Part shown: piece by piece, positions 1 through 5,881 of the stretch | Layout: the number at the start of each line of letters is the position of its first letter | How positions within the stretch are numbered: the first letter of the stretch is position 1 | Origin: Candidatus Omnitrophota bacterium | GTDB lineage: Bacteria; Omnitrophota; Gorgyraeia; Gygaellales; Profunditerraquicolaceae | Assembly (NCBI GenBank): GCA_020062065.1 | Contig: JAGUWZ010000088.1 | Coordinates: 1-8,762, forward strand | Length of the DNA stretch: 8,762 nucleotides | Direction of reading: 5' to 3' | Notes under the pieces: generated by a model | Told to the model about the DNA's origin: nothing | The model's database searches: none | Seen by the model: only the letters and a program-made list of their open reading frames with translations | Program-made: the position numbers and the translations under genes

Positions 1-309
1 AGGAGCGATCGAAATAAGCTTCTCCGCTAAAAGGATAGCTGGCTTATGGGTAAAACCGGCAAATAAGACATGCTCAAACAAATCAAGCTGTTTTTTGATT
101 GCTTTTTTTATCCTGGGATGATTATGCCCATGAACGTTGCACCACCAACTTGATATTGTGTCATAGTAAAAATTACCTTTTGCGTCGTAGAGTTTGATGC
201 CTTTTGCTTTAGCTATCAATATCGGCGGATCAGTCTCAGTGTCCTTCATTTGCGTGTAGGGATGCCAGTTATACCTTAAATCTTTATCAAGCCAATTACG
301 ATAAGTCAA
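1..309 (-). CDS. bioA: Adenosylmethionine-8-amino-7-oxononanoate aminotransferase (DAPA synthase), N-terminal 103 residues; gene runs off the left edge
   Basis: BioA is a PLP-dependent class III aminotransferase that converts 7-keto-8-aminopelargonate to 7,8-diaminopelargonate, normally using S-adenosylmethionine as amino donor. I translated the open frame from a TTG at 309-307 to the window edge without a stop. It shows the BioA N-terminal signature WHPYTQM at residues 15-21, the active-site stretch SSWWCNVHGHNHP at 53-65 and the block HVLFAGFTHKPA at 80-91, all close to E. coli BioA. The PLP lysine lies beyond the window. The TTG start is chosen because AGGAG sits 6 bases upstream and no ATG precedes the conserved WHPYTQM; the ATG codon within that motif would remove part of the signature. 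The start overlaps the 3' end of bioD by 14 bases, implying translational coupling. It is the last gene of the bio operon that can be seen. Family assignment is firm; the start is likely. Confidence 0.95.
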   Translation of the reverse strand, partial: MTYRNWLDKDLRYNWHPYTQMKDTETDPPILIAKAKGIKLYDAKGNFYYDTISSWWCNVHGHNHPRIKKAIKKQLDLFEHVLFAGFTHKPAILLAEKLISIAP

Positions 310-961
310 TCTTATCTCCTATTGCTTTAAATCTACTTTTAAGTAGATCTATATTATTTGACCTGGGCAGGACGCCGAGCACAGCTATACCCGAAATCTC
401 TCGTATTATTTTTTGATTATCCTCCAAAATAAGCTTCTTTGTTTCTGACAAATTATTGAATACTATCCCTATTACAGGGATTTTCCTTTTCTTTAATGCC
501 TCTATGCTAAGAAGCGTATGATTTATTGCACCCACTTTGTTATGGGCTACAAGGAGCACGGATAGCTTCAAATCTTTGACAAGATCAATCAAAAGACTCT
601 TTCTGTCTATAGGGACAAGAAGTCCTCCTGTGCCTTCGACCACAACCACATCATAGCGTTGTAAGAGCATGAGAAAAGACCTCTTTATTTTCTTCTTACT
701 TATCAGCTTTTGTTCATAACTAGCAGCAAGATGAGGAGAGGCAGCAAGTTTAAATGCATACGGAAGAATATACTTTCTTGATTCTTGAGGAACAAACCCC
801 ATAATTTTCCAGTGTCTTTTTATATCATTGGTTCTTCCTGTGGCAATCCATTTTTGCGTTACCACACTCTTTCCTTTACCGATTAAATACCCAGCTAATA
901 ATCCCGCGATAAGAGTTTTCCCAACTCCTGTATCTGTCCCGGCAATAAAGATTGTCTTCAT
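296..961 (-). CDS. bioD: ATP-dependent dethiobiotin synthetase
   Basis: BioD closes the ureido ring: it carboxylates 7,8-diaminopelargonate with CO2 and ATP to give dethiobiotin in the cytoplasm. The 221-residue protein is near the family length (E. coli 225). The P-loop GTDTGVGKT is at residues 8-16. The catalytic lysine corresponds to K37 in QKWIATG, where E. coli has KPVASG; Trp replaces the usual Pro after this Lys. The VVEGTGG motif is at 107-113 and the NKVGAINHTLL block at 141-151 matches the E. coli GCINHAML region. FNN at 168-170 fits the nucleotide-base recognition position. The ATG start overlaps the bioHC stop as ATGA, and the ribosome binding sequence (GGCGGA) is weak, so translation probably depends on re-initiation from bioHC. 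bioA starts inside its last 14 bases. The identification is strong; the K-W variant looks like a lineage difference, not a defect. Confidence 0.96.
   Translation of the reverse strand: MKTIFIAGTDTGVGKTLIAGLLAGYLIGKGKSVVTQKWIATGRTNDIKRHWKIMGFVPQESRKYILPYAFKLAASPHLAASYEQKLISKKKIKRSFLMLLQRYDVVVVEGTGGLLVPIDRKSLLIDLVKDLKLSVLLVAHNKVGAINHTLLSIEALKKRKIPVIGIVFNNLSETKKLILEDNQKIIREISGIAVLGVLPRSNNIDLLKSRFKAIGDKIDLS
316..320 (-). promoter_or_regulatory. Ribosome binding site for bioA (AGGAG) supporting a TTG start
   Basis: On the minus strand AGGAG is followed by six bases and then TTG (309-307). The site lies inside the coding sequence of bioD, so bioA translation starts before bioD ends. It decides the non-ATG start of bioA. 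Confidence 0.7.
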
Positions 962-2430
962 CTTTCCGCCTTACATAAAAATATCTGATACGTAGCGATA
1001 ATCCGCCCCTTGTTATCATCCAAATACAGATCCTCTAAGTCATCAAGCAAACCCTGCGTCCAAATAAAACCGCCTCTGGTTGCGCAGCCCTGGGTGCCGG
1101 TATATTTTATCTCCTTTAATAGAACAGTTAGCGAAGGATATTCTCTCTCCACCAAGATTTCTTTAACTGAGACCTGGGTAAGAAATTCTCTGAGCAACCT
1201 TTCAAGTTTTTCTTTTTCCCAAAAATAACTGGATGCCACAAATAGATCCTCCTCTTTTCTGATTTTTCTTAAACAAGCCCCGAGTTCGGCAAAAGTTAAT
1301 GGCCCAAAGGCCGAGAAGACAAGCCAACCGCCTTTATTTAGAATACCTGAGTATTTCAAAACCACTTTTTCTATAGACTCAAACCAATGAAACACGGAAT
1401 TTGAGGTAATCAGATCGTATTCTTTTAGCAACGACATTCTTTCCGCGTCTCCTACTTCAAATACTACATTTTTAGTTTGTATCTTTTCTCGCGCTATCGC
1501 TACCATCCTTTCAGATATATCAACAGCCCTTATATTACTATATCTAAATCTTGTATTCAGCAGAGAGGTATATATACCCGTGCCGCATCCTATTTCGAGA
1601 ATGCGCTCAAACCTGCGATTGGGAATCTCTTCTACCAAGCGTTCTGCCACAAGACGCTGTATAGCCGCATATTCGTCATACTGAGACGCGCTCTTTGAAA
1701 AGTTCTTTTCTATAATAGCCTTATCCGAATGAGTCTTAACCTTAAATATCTCAGTGAATTCTTTACGTAGAAAAGGAAGGTGACAAGCGTCTTTTATAAA
1801 AACTGCTCTCGCCATAGGCGCTTGTGATATCGCTAACCTGGCCTCGTGTATCGGAGCAATACTATCATTCTCGCCTTGGATAAATGTAACATTTGGTTTA
1901 TTCAGAAGATTTGCCTTTAATTCTGTGGCTGAAAGATAGTCGAGCCCTTCAAAAAGATAAAGCGAATCGATATCATTGATATACTTGCTCAATAAAACCT
2001 CCTTAAACCATATTTTATTCTCCTTTTCGTCTTCAGAGAATAACCCTTTATAGAAGCTATATAGGTATGCCTTGGCGTCTCTTCTTAAACAGTCTCTAAT
2101 CTGTTCAATCCTATTTGTGTCATATCGTTGGCGTATGCTTATGAGTACCACCCTCTCAAAAACATTTGGATTCTTAAGAATAAGGTCAGCGGCGATAAAT
2201 CCTCCCATTGACCAACCCAGGATGCTTATACCTGCTTTCCGCAGTTCAGCGGGTAGATGATTAATAATTTTTTTTGCCTCATTTGGCGATACCCTTTCCG
2301 GCAGAAGATAATTAAATGGGATATCAAGCCTTTTAAATATCCGCCAATCTGTTGCCCAACCAGGTATGAGGAGCATACTTTTTTCAAACCCTCTATCTAC
2401 AAATTTAAATCTTGACATTTGATGGTTCAA
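958..2430 (-). CDS. bioHC: BioH-BioC fusion: pimeloyl-ACP methyl ester esterase plus malonyl-ACP O-methyltransferase
   Basis: One 490-residue protein joins two enzymes that bracket pimelate synthesis. Residues about 1-230 are an alpha/beta hydrolase of BioH type: LIPGWATD at 21-28, nucleophile elbow GWSMGG at 72-77 (Ser74), acid GENDSIAP (Asp189) and ACHLPF (His217), giving a complete Ser-Asp-His triad. Residues about 235-490 are BioC: FSKSASQYDEYAAIQ at 244-258, SAM-binding LEIGCGTGIYT at 278-288, AVDIS at 302-306, FHWF at 347-350 and FSAFGPLTFAEL at 372-383. BioC methylates the free carboxyl of malonyl-ACP so the fatty-acid cycle can elongate it; BioH later removes the methyl from pimeloyl-ACP methyl ester. 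BioHC fusions are known in some bacteria. The start is uncertain. The frame opens with TTG at 2430, overlapping the bioF stop as TTGA; an in-frame ATG at 2418-2416 (codon 5) is the alternative. GGAG abuts the TTG and is 12 bases from the ATG, so neither spacing is ideal. Confidence 0.93.
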   Translation of the reverse strand: MNHQMSRFKFVDRGFEKSMLLIPGWATDWRIFKRLDIPFNYLLPERVSPNEAKKIINHLPAELRKAGISILGWSMGGFIAADLILKNPNVFERVVLISIRQRYDTNRIEQIRDCLRRDAKAYLYSFYKGLFSEDEKENKIWFKEVLLSKYINDIDSLYLFEGLDYLSATELKANLLNKPNVTFIQGENDSIAPIHEARLAISQAPMARAVFIKDACHLPFLRKEFTEIFKVKTHSDKAIIEKNFSKSASQYDEYAAIQRLVAERLVEEIPNRRFERILEIGCGTGIYTSLLNTRFRYSNIRAVDISERMVAIAREKIQTKNVVFEVGDAERMSLLKEYDLITSNSVFHWFESIEKVVLKYSGILNKGGWLVFSAFGPLTFAELGACLRKIRKEEDLFVASSYFWEKEKLERLLREFLTQVSVKEILVEREYPSLTVLLKEIKYTGTQGCATRGGFIWTQGLLDDLEDLYLDDNKGRIIATYQIFLCKAER

Positions 2431-3605
2431 CTCCGCTCAGCATCAACCCTCAAAGCATCTGGAAGGGTTGATATGTCATCAAGAAGTCTCGCTAATACAG
2501 AGATATCGTGATTAAAGATTACTGAGAATCTTACACGGCTTTCTCCTTCAGGGACAGTCGGCGGTCTTATCGGCATAACCCAATACCCTTTCGCTTTTAG
2601 AAAATCAGCGAATGCAACTGTTCTTTCATTATCGCCTGTTACAAGAGGAATTATCTGTGAGCATCCCCGGACATCAAATCCTTTTGTCTTAAGGCCGTCT
2701 CGTAAGAATTTTGCCGATTCTAAGAGTTTTATCCTCCGATATGGCTCTTCGCTTAGCAGTTTTATACTGGCCAAATTAGCGCATACTATTGCCGGAGGAA
2801 GAGCGGTAGAGTAGATGAAACTTCTGCACTTATTTATTAGATAATCAATCTCGGATTTTGAGGCAGCAAGATACGCGCCGAAACTTCCCAGGGCCTTGCT
2901 GAATGTCCCCATTATGTAATCAACCTCTTTAGAAAGACCTTCTTCCTCGACCACGCCCGAACCAGAGCTACCGTATATACCTGTGGCGTGGGCCTCATCA
3001 ACCATAAGGTTACACCCATATCTTGCCTTTATATTGATGAGCGCCTTGAGATCTGGCCTATCGCCATCCATACTGAATATTGTTTCCGTAACTATAAGAA
3101 TATTTTTGAATCTACCCCTCTGTTTTTTGAGAATCTCCTCTAAATGTCCGGTGTCATTGTGCCTAAACCTGAATAGCCTTGCCCCAGACAAAAGGATTCC
3201 ATCAATTATACTCGTATGACACAAACGGTCACAGAAAACCGCATCGCCTGCAGCGCAGAAAGAACTTAGGATACCTATATTTGCCTGGTAGCCAGAACTA
3301 AAGATGAGGCCGCGCTCTTTATTTTTTAAACGTGCTATTGCGTCTTCGAGTTCATGGTGTATCTTAAGATCGCCGCTTAATAATCTTGAAGCAGATGAGC
3401 TGGCTCCGTATTTGATGAGACCCTCTTTAGCTGCCTCAATAACTTTTGGATGATTAGAGAGACCAAGATAGTCGTTTGAGGAGAAATCAATATATTCTCT
3501 ATCGCCAATATATATCTTACTGTCCTTACGGTATGATGCTGGACGTAAGATACGTAATAACCCTTCTTTATTTCTCTTGTTAAGAAATTCCTCTATGCCT
3601 TCCAT
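2427..3605 (-). CDS. bioF: 8-amino-7-oxononanoate synthase (KAPA synthase)
   Basis: BioF is a PLP enzyme of the alpha-oxoamine synthase family that condenses pimeloyl-ACP (or CoA) with L-alanine to form 7-keto-8-aminopelargonate, the first step of ring assembly. The protein has 392 residues, a normal family length. Features in order are FSSNDYLGLSNHP at 41-53, the glycine-rich FSSGYQANIG at 102-111, CDRLCHTSIIDG at 125-136 with PLP-stacking His130, VDEAHATGIYG at 202-212 with Asp203 and His206, the PLP-lysine motif TFSKALGSFGAY at 234-245 with Lys237, and the C-terminal IRPPTVPEGESRVRFS at 346-361. AONS, KBL and SPT relatives share this fold, but position between bioB and bioHC makes BioF the clear choice. 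The ATG lies 13 bases inside bioB, with AGAGG about 10 bases upstream. The stop overlaps the bioHC TTG. All key residues are present. Confidence 0.96.
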   Translation of the reverse strand: MEGIEEFLNKRNKEGLLRILRPASYRKDSKIYIGDREYIDFSSNDYLGLSNHPKVIEAAKEGLIKYGASSSASRLLSGDLKIHHELEDAIARLKNKERGLIFSSGYQANIGILSSFCAAGDAVFCDRLCHTSIIDGILLSGARLFRFRHNDTGHLEEILKKQRGRFKNILIVTETIFSMDGDRPDLKALINIKARYGCNLMVDEAHATGIYGSSGSGVVEEEGLSKEVDYIMGTFSKALGSFGAYLAASKSEIDYLINKCRSFIYSTALPPAIVCANLASIKLLSEEPYRRIKLLESAKFLRDGLKTKGFDVRGCSQIIPLVTGDNERTVAFADFLKAKGYWVMPIRPPTVPEGESRVRFSVIFNHDISVLARLLDDISTLPDALRVDAERS

Positions 3606-4510
3606 GCCTTTTTTACCTCTTCAATAAACAATCGGTCCTCGTCTACAGAACGGCCCTTTATAGTAAGATAACCGCCTATTAGCATTCCGTTTGCGCCTGC
3701 CATAAAGGCCATTGCCTGGAAGTCTTTTAAGACAGATTCTCTGCCTGCAGCCACCTTTATTATTTTACCCTGCAATATTATTCTAAAAAGGGCTATAGTT
3801 TTGAGCGCATCTATCGCCGCCAGTGAAGGTCTCATATCTAAAGGCGTTCCTTTTATCGGAACAAGGATATTGATTGGCACTGAGGTAATATCCAAATTCC
3901 TTAGTATAAAAGCCATTTCTATTCTGTCGTCCCATGATTCGCCAAGTCCGATGATTCCACCGCTACAAACCTCAAGACCAACTGCTTTTGCCGCTTTTAT
4001 AGTATCAAGCCTATCTTTAAAAGTGTGGGTAGTGGTTATTGTGGAAAAATATCTCGGTGAAGTCTCAATATTGTGGTGGTAACGTCCGAGGCCTGCTTTC
4101 TTAAGAAGAAGCAATTCTTTTTCGCTTAGTTTGCCCAGGGAGGCGCAGATATTTATACGGACCCGGTCTCTTATAAGAGATATGGCATCTGCTATCCTTT
4201 TTAATTCATCGCTTGATAATCTGTTTCCGCTGGTTACTATATCAAATCTTTCTGCTCCCATCTCTTTTGCGCTAAAAGCTGCCGCGAGCATCTCGTCAAC
4301 GCTCTTTAAGGGATATGTGTTTATGCCTGTTTTGTAGCGGCGAGATTGGGCGCAGAATTTACAATCTTCCACACAGAGACCTGATTTTGCGTTCATTATG
4401 TTACAAAGCTCTATTCTGTCTCCAACGAAATCTTTGCGAGTTTTGTCAGCCAGGGCTATCAGCTCAGCTAAAGGCTTTTCCAAAAGCGCACGCGCACTTT
4501 TTCTATCCAT
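3593..4510 (-). CDS. bioB: Biotin synthase, radical SAM; one auxiliary-cluster cysteine replaced by Asp
   Basis: BioB inserts sulfur into dethiobiotin using S-adenosylmethionine radicals, the last step of the pathway. The radical SAM motif CxxxCxxC is C46-C50-C53. SRRYKTG is at 56-62, YHHNIETSPRYF at 144-155, EVCSGGIIGLGE at 180-191, VPINILVPIKGTPL at 211-224, AAGRE at 254-258 and MAFMAGANGMLIGGYLT at 267-283. Compared with E. coli BioB, the [2Fe-2S] ligands Cys128, Cys188 and Arg260 correspond to Cys122, Cys182 and Arg257. The Cys97 position (E. coli TRFCMGAAW) reads ERFDIVTSG, so Asp90 replaces the cysteine. The protein is 305 residues, shorter at the C-terminus than E. coli BioB (346). The ATG start has an excellent AAAGGAG five bases upstream. 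It is the first gene of the bio operon, behind a BirA-like operator. Family assignment is firm; the nature of the auxiliary cluster is open. Confidence 0.95.
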   Translation of the reverse strand: MDRKSARALLEKPLAELIALADKTRKDFVGDRIELCNIMNAKSGLCVEDCKFCAQSRRYKTGINTYPLKSVDEMLAAAFSAKEMGAERFDIVTSGNRLSSDELKRIADAISLIRDRVRINICASLGKLSEKELLLLKKAGLGRYHHNIETSPRYFSTITTTHTFKDRLDTIKAAKAVGLEVCSGGIIGLGESWDDRIEMAFILRNLDITSVPINILVPIKGTPLDMRPSLAAIDALKTIALFRIILQGKIIKVAAGRESVLKDFQAMAFMAGANGMLIGGYLTIKGRSVDEDRLFIEEVKKAWKA

Positions 4511-4515
4511 TCAAG

Positions 4516-4522
4516 CTCCTTT
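4516..4522 (-). promoter_or_regulatory. Strong ribosome binding site of bioB (AAAGGAG)
   Basis: On the minus strand AAAGGAG is followed by five bases and the ATG at 4510-4508. It is the best-matched binding site in the window, as expected for the lead gene of a translationally coupled operon. It lies four bases downstream of a leader hairpin that could affect its access. Confidence 0.85.
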
Positions 4523-4525
4523 GGT

Positions 4526-4557
4526 GAGATTGCTGATATAAAAACCAGAGCAATCTC
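4526..4557 (-). promoter_or_regulatory. Leader stem-loop just upstream of the bioB ribosome binding site
   Basis: A perfect 9-bp inverted repeat, GAGATTGCT at 4557-4549 and AGCAATCTC at 4534-4526 on the minus strand, encloses a 14-base loop. It ends four bases before AAAGGAG. Its 5' arm shares bases with the shorter terminator-like hairpin at 4561-4544, so the two cannot form together. The inverted repeat is seen directly; a regulatory role is inference. Confidence 0.4.
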
Positions 4558-4561
4558 TGAT
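4540..4561 (-). terminator. Possible weak attenuator hairpin in the bioB leader
   Basis: On the minus strand ATCAGAG (4561-4555), loop ATTG and CTCTGGT (4550-4544) can form a 7-bp stem with one G-U pair, followed by a short T-run ending at 4540. The stem is short and the T-run is interrupted soon after, so it would be a weak intrinsic terminator at best. It competes with the longer hairpin at 4557-4526. Confidence 0.25.
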
Positions 4562-4591
4562 ATGATTTTTAGGAATATTTCAGCGCTCTCT

Positions 4592-4623
4592 TTGTAAACT
4601 ATTTTATAATATGTGGTTGACAT
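4592..4623. promoter_or_regulatory. BirA (biotin repressor) operator-like palindrome
   Basis: On the plus strand the half-sites are TTGTAAACT (4592-4600) and GGTTGACAT (4615-4623), separated by a 14-base AT-rich spacer. The known bacterial BirA box is TTGTNAACC, 14 to 16 bases, then GGTTNACAA. Each half here matches at 8 of 9 positions and the spacing is in range. The site covers the spacer and -10 of the predicted bioB promoter and reaches the expected transcription start, the right arrangement for repression by biotinoyl-AMP-loaded BirA. The birA gene is not in the window; it would need an N-terminal DNA-binding domain for this to work. Confidence 0.8.
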
Positions 4624-4629
4624 TTACAA
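4601..4629 (-). promoter_or_regulatory. Predicted sigma70-type promoter of the bio operon
   Basis: On the minus strand a -35-like TTGTAA (4629-4624) is separated by 17 bases from a -10-like TAAAAT (4606-4601; five of six match TATAAT). Transcription would begin near 4594, giving a leader of about 84 bases before bioB. The -10 lies inside the BirA-like operator, which supports the choice. The -35 matches four of six positions only, and the area is AT-rich, so other pairings such as TTGCCA upstream cannot be excluded. Confidence 0.55.
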
Positions 4630-4671
4630 TATAATATTAATCTTGGCAAAAATAATGAGAAGTTTTTATTT

Positions 4672-4755
4672 AACGCAGATTCTCGCAAATCCAACGCAGA
4701 TTCTCGCAGATAAAACTTTAAATCTGCGTGTATCTGCGTTCAAATGAATCTGCGC
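4672..4755. repeat. Cluster of GCAGAT-type direct and inverted repeats
   Basis: Two direct copies of a 19-base unit lie at 4672-4690 and 4693-4711 (AACGCAGATTCTCGCAGAT in the second), differing at one base and spaced 21 bases apart. An inverted copy, ATCTGCGTGTATCTGCGTT, follows at 4722-4740, and an inverted fragment AATCTGCGC at 4747-4755. The second and third copies can pair over 9 bp and 7 bp, with a 3-base partly mismatched bulge between, around a 10-base loop (4712-4721). Similar GCAGAT-rich units are familiar as dispersed intergenic repeats in various environmental bacterial genomes. The cluster could also serve as a bidirectional transcription stop or mRNA-stabilising stem, but there is no T-run beside it. 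Confidence 0.85.
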
Positions 4756-4799
4756 TTAAACAGTTTGTTATTAGTTTTACAATTCTTAAGTAATACAGA

Positions 4800-4815
4800 C
4801 AAAAATTAATTTTTG
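4800..4815. repeat. 16-base perfect palindrome downstream of the PP-loop gene
   Basis: CAAAAATTAATTTTTG is a perfect palindrome, beginning 54 bases past the stop of the PP-loop gene. It consists almost only of A and T, so it would make a weak RNA hairpin; it might contribute to termination or be a chance product of AT-rich sequence. Confidence 0.4.
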
Positions 4816-4868
4816 CTTCTGGCATTGAAACAATTAAGCGTGGAGTTTGTTCGGGGTAGGAAAATGTC

Positions 4869-5873
4869 CTATATTCTTAAGGCAATAAGGTCTTTGTCTT
4901 TGAGTGGGTTAGCCATGATACGGCTTCCATTCTCTTCTGTTGTCTTGCGGTATTCAACTTCAAGATATTGGTCGGAGGCAATATCGCTATATCGCGCTAG
5001 TATACGCGCGGCAAGGTCTATATAATCATCTCTAAAACTGCCCCTGCCTATGCCGATAGGGCCAGGAATATTAACAGGACTAAGATGCAGATCATCTTCT
5101 TCAGTAAGCGCCAACAATTTAGCGTTCTCTTCCTCATCTCTTCCTATAATTAATTTACTGTTTGGGCCGAGGCGAAAATGCCTCCCTAATTTTAGAAGCT
5201 TGATATCCTGCACTGTGAAATCCGGATTATGTCTCATCAAATCCCGCATCCTCTCAGCAAATCCTTTATCCGTTAAAAGACACCCTCCTGATGGACAGGG
5301 ATAATCATCAATACCAAGCTCCTGAGCTATCTGTATCTGAGGTTTCCGAGAACGACCTTGTATCTTCAGTAATTTTTCACGATCAACTAATCCTTGCTTT
5401 TCCGGCATAGTAGGTTCCATTAGTTTTGCGCATAATGGCCGCACGATAAAACCGCTAAGGCCGCTTTCCTTCTCTATGAGATGCATCGCCTCCATACGTT
5501 GCGACATTGGCCGTTCACCAAGAACCTCTCCAGTCACAATAAAAGAAGCGCCAGACCGCCTCATATACTCGCCCGCTTTTCTGAAGATAAATATCCTGCA
5601 GTCAAGACATGGATTAAGGTTTCTTCCGTATCCATGCCTTGGCGCTTTAACGATGTTTATGTATTCTTTGCTCACCTCAAATACTTTAAGAGCAATTCCC
5701 AGAGAGGCTGCGGCAGAGGTACTGGCAAGACAGGTCTTGCCTCGGGAGGTGCACTTACAAAATACGGTCAGGAAATTCACTGCTTCAATTTCTATGCCTT
5801 GGTCCTTGATAAGTCTTGTGGCCAGTATGCTATCCAGGCCTCCAGAAAGTAATACTATCGCTCTCGCCGCCAT
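4869..5873 (-). CDS. ThiI/MnmA-related PP-loop protein with C-terminal NFACT-R-like domain (putative RNA thiolation enzyme)
   Basis: The 334-residue protein starts with an N-type ATP-pyrophosphatase (PP-loop) domain: SGGLDS at 10-15, then NPCLDC at 87-92 resembling the NPCxxCN catalytic-cysteine motif of MnmA, TGEVLGERPMSQR at 114-126, and PCPSGGC at 192-198. Other cysteines (39, 41, 48) could bind metal or carry persulfide. Residues about 220-320 resemble the NFACT-R (DUF814) RNA-binding domain: LIIGRDEEEN at 241-250, a DLHLSPVNIPGP segment at 261-272 and AARILARYSD at 288-297. Fusions of ThiI-like PP-loop and NFACT-R domains are known, but I know of no firmly assigned substrate. Activation of an RNA base by adenylation, then sulfur transfer, is inferred from the motifs and from the nifS-nifU-mnmA neighbours. 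An in-frame TGA sits one codon upstream of the ATG, so the start cannot be further upstream. It is soluble and cytoplasmic by composition. Loose database labels may call it ThiI or a tRNA methyltransferase. Confidence 0.85.
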   Translation of the reverse strand: MAARAIVLLSGGLDSILATRLIKDQGIEIEAVNFLTVFCKCTSRGKTCLASTSAAASLGIALKVFEVSKEYINIVKAPRHGYGRNLNPCLDCRIFIFRKAGEYMRRSGASFIVTGEVLGERPMSQRMEAMHLIEKESGLSGFIVRPLCAKLMEPTMPEKQGLVDREKLLKIQGRSRKPQIQIAQELGIDDYPCPSGGCLLTDKGFAERMRDLMRHNPDFTVQDIKLLKLGRHFRLGPNSKLIIGRDEEENAKLLALTEEDDLHLSPVNIPGPIGIGRGSFRDDYIDLAARILARYSDIASDQYLEVEYRKTTEENGSRIMANPLKDKDLIALRI

Positions 5874-5876
5874 ATT

Positions 5877-5881
5877 TCACC
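5877..5881 (-). promoter_or_regulatory. Ribosome binding site (GGTGA) of the PP-loop gene
   Basis: GGTGA lies three bases before the ATG at 5873 and matches the downstream half of an extended Shine-Dalgarno sequence. A stronger GGAGGGAG (5898-5891) is 17 bases from the ATG, which is too far for normal use. The pair suggests the ATG is correct but initiation may be modest. Confidence 0.45.

Larger units (their letters stand above)
4511..4868. other. Intergenic region between the sulfur operon and the bio operon
   Basis: This AT-rich gap of 358 bases holds no credible gene. From right to left, in the direction of transcription, it has about 50 unremarkable bases after the PP-loop gene stop, a 16-base palindrome (4815-4800) and a cluster of GCAGAT direct and inverted repeats (4755-4672). 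After a further AT-rich stretch come a promoter (4629-4601), a BirA-type operator (4623-4592), two alternative leader hairpins (4561-4526) and the bioB ribosome binding site (4522-4516). I see no strong GC-rich hairpin followed by a U-tract that would clearly terminate the sulfur operon; the repeat hairpin may serve instead. Confidence 0.85.

Noticed and set aside
2407..2430. Separate bioH and bioC genes split by a sequencing error
   Set aside because: The frame is continuous from 2430 to 958, with no internal stop and a short linker (about residues 228-243) between two intact domains.
4617..4635. Perfect TTGACA and TATAAT hexamers on the plus strand
   Set aside because: They are only 7 bases apart, too close for a sigma70 promoter, and no plus-strand gene follows. 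The TTGACA is explained as part of the BirA-like half-site.
4672..4755. Repeat cluster as a small CRISPR array
   Set aside because: Copies are spaced by two bases in direct orientation and then inverted; there are no unique spacers of CRISPR length and no cas genes.
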